Shown piece after piece: positions 58,541-64,000 of a DNA stretch of 64,000 nt. This DNA is from Muricea muricata. Lineage: Eukaryota > Cnidaria > Anthozoa > Malacalcyonacea > Plexauridae. The notes under the pieces are model-generated. The model was not told the DNA's origin, did not search any database, and saw only the letters and a list, made by a program, of their open reading frames with translations. Position 1 is the stretch's first letter; the number at the start of each line of letters is the position of its first letter. The translations under genes were made by a program, and so were the position numbers. Where the stretch lies: positions 3,410,001-3,474,000 of the forward strand of contig OY979721.1 in assembly GCA_963855995.1 (NCBI GenBank), read 5' to 3'.

Positions 58541-59482
58541 CTACGATAAAACAGGGTCATTTTGGCATTTTTTATCCGATCCAATGGACAATGATCCTAT
58601 GTCCGGCATTTGCCAACCTGAAAGTTTTTTACCAATATCTTGATCAAGCTCGTTTCTCTCAGCGTGATCTACATGACTCCACAGATACGTCCAATCCTCA
58701 TTTCTCATCTCTGACACCTTGATATTGGGCACCTTCATTAAATCTTTTAATCCTTCTTCAGCATTATCAATACATTCATCATAACTGCGCTTATTTGGGG
58801 GCAAATCAGGGCCATCACCTTTTTTCGTCCAACCAGCTTTACTAAGATGGGTAGGCTTGATCAGTATGTTGGTACTACTGTGTTCATTGGCTATTTTAAT
58901 CATGGTGTCACAACAACTATGGTCAAAACGAGTTCCCCCAGTATCACCTGTAGTAGACTTGTGACAAGGTTGCATCGTGATGTACATAGTTATTTTCTTG
59001 AGGCCCGGCAACTTTGACCAGTCATTCATGTCGTCTTCAAAGAAGTCTTCCGCATGTTTCTTTTGTTCATAGCAGTTTGTATACCTCCTCACTGACAAAA
59101 TTTTTCCTTCTTTGCTTTCAAATTTTACCAAAGCGACAGCAGTTTTTGGTTGACTATATTCTCTTTTTTTCCCAGTACAAATTTCACAGCTACTCTGCTC
59201 TAAACAACGCATTGCTGAAGGACGCGCTCTCCTTGGGCTTTTGCTGACTACGCATACGGGAGTGTGATAAAACGCAGCACAGAACTTGTCAATTGACCGA
59301 AGCATATTCTTGCTAACTCTTGCCGTCAAAATATGTGGCTCACCCTTATAAAAGTTGTACTTACATCGCGAACCATTGCAGTTTTGCTCTCCATTGGGAT
59401 TTACGGCATTCATTTCAACGTTTAAAAAGGGGTTACAGTCCGTAATGTAAACAAACGCTTTGTTTACATTTTGAAATTCCAT
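58541..59482 (-). CDS. AID/APOBEC-like cytidine deaminase, single exon
   Basis: 313 residues, intact, from MEFQNVNKAF to NDPVLS-TAG. The zinc-deaminase signature is complete: H143-A-E145 (KKHAEDFF), then after a strand (KITMYITMQ) P172-C173, and C190/C191 (DHSCCDTMI) after a 16-residue loop. In the classic PCxxC form the two Cys are two residues apart; a lengthened loop is seen in divergent AID/APOBEC-like families described from invertebrates, including cnidarians. The upstream region has a predicted helix and strand (MLRSIDKFCAAFYH; KTAVALVKFESK) as in the deaminase fold. The expected reaction is cytosine-to-uracil deamination of nucleic acid, with a role in antiviral or anti-transposon defence inferred from relatives. 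No signal peptide or membrane segment. It lies alone in a transposon-rich insertion. The ATG at 59482 is the only plausible start. Confidence 0.65.
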   Translation of the reverse strand: MEFQNVNKAFVYITDCNPFLNVEMNAVNPNGEQNCNGSRCKYNFYKGEPHILTARVSKNMLRSIDKFCAAFYHTPVCVVSKSPRRARPSAMRCLEQSSCEICTGKKREYSQPKTAVALVKFESKEGKILSVRRYTNCYEQKKHAEDFFEDDMNDWSKLPGLKKITMYITMQPCHKSTTGDTGGTRFDHSCCDTMIKIANEHSSTNILIKPTHLSKAGWTKKGDGPDLPPNKRSYDECIDNAEEGLKDLMKVPNIKVSEMRNEDWTYLWSHVDHAERNELDQDIGKKLSGWQMPDIGSLSIGSDKKCQNDPVLS

Positions 59483-59637
59483 ATTCGTTAAGAATGACTT
59501 ACTAAATGAATATCTGACACTTTTCTGGTTTGCTATGCTTATACATGAATGTAAACCAGAGTTTCAATTCAAAAAGAGTTCGAAAAATGTGAAATTTGTA
59601 ATATCACAAACGAACACGACGACGAAGGCAACAAAAT

Positions 59638-59713
59638 GCAAAACAATAATCATCAAGCGTCATATCACAGATAAGATAATCTGTGATATGACGCTTGGTG
59701 ATTATTGTTTGCA
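59638..59713. repeat. 76-bp hairpin
   Basis: AATAATCATCAAGCGTCATA and complement flank ATCACAG/CTGTGAT with a 10-base centre; the pairing is nearly perfect. Confidence 0.92.
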
Positions 59714-59723
59714 TCTGTGGCAC

Positions 59724-59875
59724 AGGCGGCCCAATTCAGTGTGTAGTTTCATATAGAGATCAGTAGCGAGCGGTAGCGTATTGTATTTAAAATGCATATA
59801 CATATATGTATTAAACAATACGCTACCGCTCGCTACTGATCTCTGTATGAAACTACACACTGAATTGGGCCGCCT
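59724..59875. repeat. 152-bp hairpin
   Basis: Arms of about 61 bp (AGGCGGCCCAATTCAGTGTG...GCGTATTGT and complement) enclose a 29-base AT-rich loop. It lies 10 bp from the preceding hairpin and at the right boundary of the 3-kb insertion. Confidence 0.93.
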
Positions 59876-59884
59876 ATGTCTGTG

Positions 59885-60100
59885 GCTGGTCATATCGAAG
59901 CGAAAAAAATTGAGAAAAACTCGGAAAATCTTCGAGCACCCTCGCGGAGACCGAAGTACGCAGAAAGCTACGACTTTTTGTCGATGTGTTCCGATCAAAC
60001 GTCACTTACACAAACGGTTTCCGGTTGTAGTATTATTTATTATTATTATCATACACACTCGTCTGTGCACTCGTGATCAAAACACACAGACACAGCTCGG
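59885..60100. repeat. segment X, right copy, part 1
   Basis: Inverted match to 52290-52130 of the left arm, ending at CACAGCTCG, where the hAT transposon was inserted. Confidence 0.8.
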
Positions 60101-60103
60101 GAG

Positions 60104-63100
60104 CAATTATAGAATACCTGGCCAGTTCAAAAACCCAAACCCTAACCGGGCACCTACCAAGTCTCACGCCCACGGCGTGAGACACACGCCTCAGCGTTTA
60201 ATCTCACGCTCACACGCCCAACATTTGTTTTCTCACGCCTCGGTTTTATTTTGTTTACCAACCATTGTAGTTACACCTATGCAATCACATTACGCTAATA
60301 TTATATCCTAATATGTTCATTTATACGCGCAAGTTGGTTCTAGAAGTTCTGTGGACTATTCTGAAACATTATACTCTAGCTTCGCCCAGATTTTAATCGC
60401 TTATCAGCATAACTGTGTCAACACGCCTTTAATAATCTTAACACCTATCTTAATTGTTTTCTCGCTTCACCTTAAGTGCTAGACTATAAAAGCCATGTAA
60501 AAACACAAAATGTAGTAACTAGACAAATACTCACTGGAGCGTGAACTTGCAGTCTCGCAGTCTCAAACATTATTTATGTAAATATGGCGGATGCTAGCAA
60601 TGTTGATTCTGAATCACATAGTGACTGCGACATAAATGATGCGGAAACTTCGAGTCCGTCAAAACGACAGAAATTAATGTCAGCAAGAAAGAATAGTGGA
60701 GCTGCCAGATATAAATCCAAATTTAATCCAGAATGGAAAAAGAAATATTCTTTTATTGTCGAAGTGAAAAATGATAAGCACAGTTTTCACTGTACTGTCT
60801 GCAAACGTGATATAAGCTGTGGTCACATGGGTCTTTCCGATGTTGATCGAGCGACACATTGGTAAAGCGATGCACCAAAAAAATGCCAAAGCTGCTAGAA
60901 CACAGACTACTCTTTCCTTTCCAGCGTCATCGAGTCCACTAGCCGAAAAGGTAACTATTAGTACCTGTAAATCCCAGCTCTGTGGCGATTGGTTGTTAGT
61001 GGAATGCTAAAATATTTTTTTTCTTCTTTACATTAGGTTATACGTGCTGAGGTGAAAGTGGCTATGATGCTTGTACAACACAACATTCCTTTTGCATTAG
61101 CCGATGAACTGACACCACTATTTCAAGATATCTTTGCAGACAGTGAGACTGCAAAGAATTTCTCATCAAGAAGAACCAAAACAGCTTGCATGATTAATGG
61201 TGCTATTGCCCCCTTCTTTCTGGAGCGACTCTGATGTTGAAAAAATGAACCCACTTACTGTTCGAATTTTTGACGTCAATCGTGGAAGCGTGTGCACTCA
61301 ATTCTTAGATATGTGCATGTCTTCTAGCTCGACGGCCCAAGGCATTTTTGCAAAAATGGAGGAAGCGATGACAACCCACAATATTCCATGGACAAACTGT
61401 GTTGGTTTAAGCGTGGACAGCACATCGGTTAATATGGGCTGTAGAAATTCAATAAAGACGCGTGTTTTAGACAAGAACCCAGCAACCTATATTATGGGAT
61501 GTCCGCGTCATATTGTGCACAATACAGCAGGAGAAGCTGCCGATGCTTTTGAGGAGGTAAAGTTTATGTTTAAAACTGCATTGAAAGATAAAACACCCAA
61601 CGTGTTTGGTCAATATGTGTTTATTGCAAAAAAACAAACCCATTTCTTCTTTTTGCAGATATCAAAATTTAGTGTTGACGATTTAGTCATTGACATATTT
61701 TACTGGTTTGACAAAAGTACAAAGCGAAAAGCTGACATGGTGGAATTCTGTTCCTTTTGTGACATTAACTACCGAAAAATTATCAAACATGTAAAAACAA
61801 AATGGTTAAGCCTTGAGCGCGCTGTTGGCAGGGTGCTGGCACAATTTCCTGGCCTGAAGAGTTATTTTCTATCTAATGGTGTTTATTTTTTTTTATTTTA
61901 AACTACTCATTTAATCTAACAATTGTTTATTTTAACCTTGTTTATTGAAGTTATTCATTTGATATTACAGACGAAAACGATGCTAGGTTTAGAAGACTAC
62001 ATTCCCGATTTCAAGATCCCAGACGGAAGTGTATCTATTATTCTACCAAACAGCCCTTCAAACCTTTGTTCATTTTAATATGTTTCTCCAACGTGAAGAT
62101 CCTGTGATACCAGTTATTTATGAGCAAACTAATTCATTCTTACAGAAGCTTGCTAGCAAGTTTCTGACAGTACAAACTATTAAGGCAGCAAACGGAGATT
62201 ACACTACTCTTCAATTCAAGGAACCAGCTGTGCAACATTAAGGTAATATAGAAGTATAACGAATAAATTTTCAACTAATACAGGAGTTCAATTTTACAGT
62301 TTACGTTTTGTATTGAAAGCTTTACAGTATGTGGTTATGTCAGCTAGATTATACTTCTATTATAGATAATGGTTTGTTTGTGGGAATGACAACCAAAACA
62401 CGTCTGCGTCAACTGTTTGATGATGGAGATATCAGTGAAGGTGAAGCTCAGCGAAATACTTTCTACAAGAGTGTACGTGCATTCTACGTTCGAGCTATGG
62501 AATATGCAACAAGTAATCTACCGTTGAACGATGAACTGTTGAAGAATGCCAGGTTTCTTGATTCCCATAGTAGAGAGAGTGCTAGTATTTCCCAAGTTGA
62601 ATATTTCGTGAACAGGTAAATTAATTAAAGAATATGATGTTACATTGCTCAGTTGAGGGCTGTGACTGCTCAGTGTTCCACTAACTCTCATACAAATACA
62701 CTCTCTCCATGTTTCTTGTTTTTCTACTTATTAGGTGTGTCAACTTTTTGGGTTGGAACTCGCCTGAACAAATGGATAATTTGTCAGAGGAATTTGTTGA
62801 GTTCCAGTTGCTCAACGATAATGATATACCAAAAGAAACTTGGGATAAAGCAACTGTTTCGGTGGACGAAGATGAGAAATGCTATCACAGAATGGACTTT
62901 CTTTGGCGGTACATCTCAACCGTGAAGTCACCAGACCATACGCCACGCTTTTTGATGCTCTCTAAAGTTGTTATGTTGGTTCTTGTGATCCCTCATTCTA
63001 ATGCTGAAGAAGAGCGTGTTTTTTCTATGGTAAGAAAGAACAAGACCGCCTTCCGACCAAGTCTGGACCCGAAAGGAACGCTTTCCAGCATTTTAACCAT

Positions 63101-63515
63101 TAAATTAGGTCAGGATAAACCTTCTCATCAGTTCGAACCAACAAAAGAAGTTCTTAAGAAAGCCAAATCCGCTACTAGAATAGTTATCATAGCCGTAAAC
63201 GTTGTCCTCATAATTATATTAGTGTGATTTAGAACTGTGTTATTGTTATTTTTATTAAAATAAAGAGCTGACAAGCAATATTAATGATAATTTGGTGTAT
63301 TGATCGTCTATAGCAGTAGTGCATCATTCAAAAGCAAAGTTAGTCCGAATAAGTTATGCTTTAATGAGAGTCACAGACTTAGTCACACTTTGACTGGCAG
63401 CTTACATAACTAGCACGTCATAACCTCGCCAGTCTCACGCCCAGTTCCTTCTCCACCTTGGCAGCTATGTAAAAAAATAAACCCTAACCCTGTGTGGCCA
63501 GGTATTCTATAATTG
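60104..63515 (+). mobile_element. 3.4-kb hAT transposon, decayed
   Basis: Perfect 21-bp terminal inverted repeats (CAATTATAGAATACCTGGCC plus A) lie at 60104-60124 and 63495-63515. It encodes a hAT transposase on the plus strand and interrupts segment X of the right arm; the left arm copy shows the uninterrupted sequence. No exact 8-bp duplication is visible, so the insertion is old or the ends are slightly mis-set. Confidence 0.8.
60584..63227 (+). pseudogene. hAT transposase with BED finger, multi-exon, broken
   Basis: ATG at 60584. An N-terminal acidic stretch and BED-type zinc finger (FNPEWKKKYSF, CTVCKRDISCG, DVDR..HIGKAMHQ) come first; a 4-base duplication (CGAGCGA, about 60848) shifts the frame. 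Introns with good sites: about 60949-61037, 61557-61659, about 61880-61971 and about 62616-62734. The catalytic part is recognisable (NPLTVRIFDVN, LSVDSTSVNMG, CPRHIVHNTA, KTKWLSLERAVGRVL, FNMFLQREDPVI). The C-terminal dimerisation region is HSNAEEERVFSMVRKNKTAF. Further breaks lie after ERL (61231) and near 62020. It would have excised and inserted DNA but is now inactive. The stretch 62642-62730 and the tail after 63227 have no coding sequence. Confidence 0.85.
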
Positions 63516-63519
63516 TACT

Positions 63520-63760
63520 GGAAAATATTTCTACCTCATAATATCACTGGAAGAAAAAATGCAGACATATCTATTACCAGGTATATTGATTATAATACGT
63601 ACATTTTCAACTGACAATTCTAGTTTTAATTTTTCAGAAAGGACAAAATACCAGGGCATTTGTATGCCTGAAACTGAAGCAATTCAGTGCCGTCGAATAC
63701 TTTATATCAGTCATGATGCCCTAACCAAAACAGTAAAACTTTATAACCATGGCATGTAAA
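63520..63760. repeat. segment X, right copy, part 2
   Basis: Inverted match to 52030-51860: GTATATTGATTATAATACGT, TTTTCAACTGACAA, TACCAGGGCATTTG and TGCCGTCGAATACTTTATAT are shared. It continues into the minisatellite. Confidence 0.85.
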
Positions 63761-64000
63761 GCGTATAAACCAGAACTTAAGTAATAACCATGACACTATA
63801 ACTAGAACAGTAGAACTTTATAACCACGGCATGTAAAGCCTACAAACCAGAACTATGTAATAACCATGACACTATAACTGGATTACAGTAAAACTTTATA
63901 ACCATGGCATGTAAAGCGTATAAACCAGAACTTAAGTAATAACCATGACACTATAACTAGAACAGTAGAACTTTATAACCACGGCATGTAAAGCCTACAA
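63720..64000 (+). repeat. 77-bp minisatellite with two-unit period, window end
   Basis: GGCATGTAAAGC occurs at 63751, 63829, 63906 and 63983 (periods 78, 77, 77). Alternate units share variants (GCGTATAAACCAGAACTTAA against GCCTACAAACCAGAACTA), giving a ~155-bp higher-order repeat. The array runs off the window. Confidence 0.92.

Overview
The window is a piece of an animal nuclear genome: AT-rich, intron-rich and crowded with transposons. It holds three conserved multi-exon metazoan genes with GT-AG introns (transaldolase, the splicing factor YJU2 and an ODF3/CIMAP1-like SHIPPO-repeat gene). The retroelement mix (Penelope, CR1-like, Ty1/copia and a tyrosine-recombinase element with split direct repeats), many TIR/fold-back elements, long (TA)n tracts and an AID/APOBEC-like deaminase ORF fit a marine invertebrate. 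A cnidarian, probably an anthozoan, is my best guess, but nothing here fixes the taxon.

Layout. 1-3.0 kb is AT-rich DNA with local duplications. 3.1-3.7 kb is a small TIR element holding a RecQ-like helicase fragment. 3.8-7.7 kb is a tandem array of C2H2 zinc-finger duplication units (two intact genes and a stub), followed by a degenerate ~300-bp tandem array (7.76-8.74 kb). 8.8-11.0 kb is a broken Penelope-like element with a MITE inside it, abutting a SWIM-domain gene remnant (11.0-12.2 kb). 12.6-23.1 kb is a third, truncated zinc-finger gene, a CR1-like LINE (minus) split by a second LINE (plus), a 3.6-kb tyrosine-recombinase retroelement with A1-ORFs-B1-A2-B2 repeats, and a fourth, seven-finger gene. 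23.2-24.5 kb holds (TA)n, two large hairpins and a convincing hammerhead ribozyme.

24.86-31.84 kb is a complete ten-exon transaldolase gene. An inverted second copy of its first exon lies 227 bp upstream, pointing the other way. 32.83-45.09 kb is a complete nine-exon YJU2 gene whose introns carry SINEs, MITEs, a dead copia element and a ~115-bp minisatellite. The same minisatellite also occurs in introns of the transaldolase and ODF3-like genes. 50.26-45.76 kb (minus) is a complete four-exon ODF3/CIMAP1-like gene. 50.87-51.48 kb is an alpha-kinase-like exon with an inverted partial duplicate.

51.7-64 kb is a large, nested inverted-repeat structure. A left arm (77-bp minisatellite, segment X, hAT MITE, segment Y, (TA)n) is mirrored by a right arm (Y, a ~3-kb insertion, X interrupted by a decayed hAT transposon, minisatellite). 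The ~3-kb insertion contains an intact single-exon ORF on the minus strand with the HAE...PC...CC zinc-deaminase signature of AID/APOBEC-like enzymes. Several TE insertions can be read to the base because paralogous empty sites exist in the same window.
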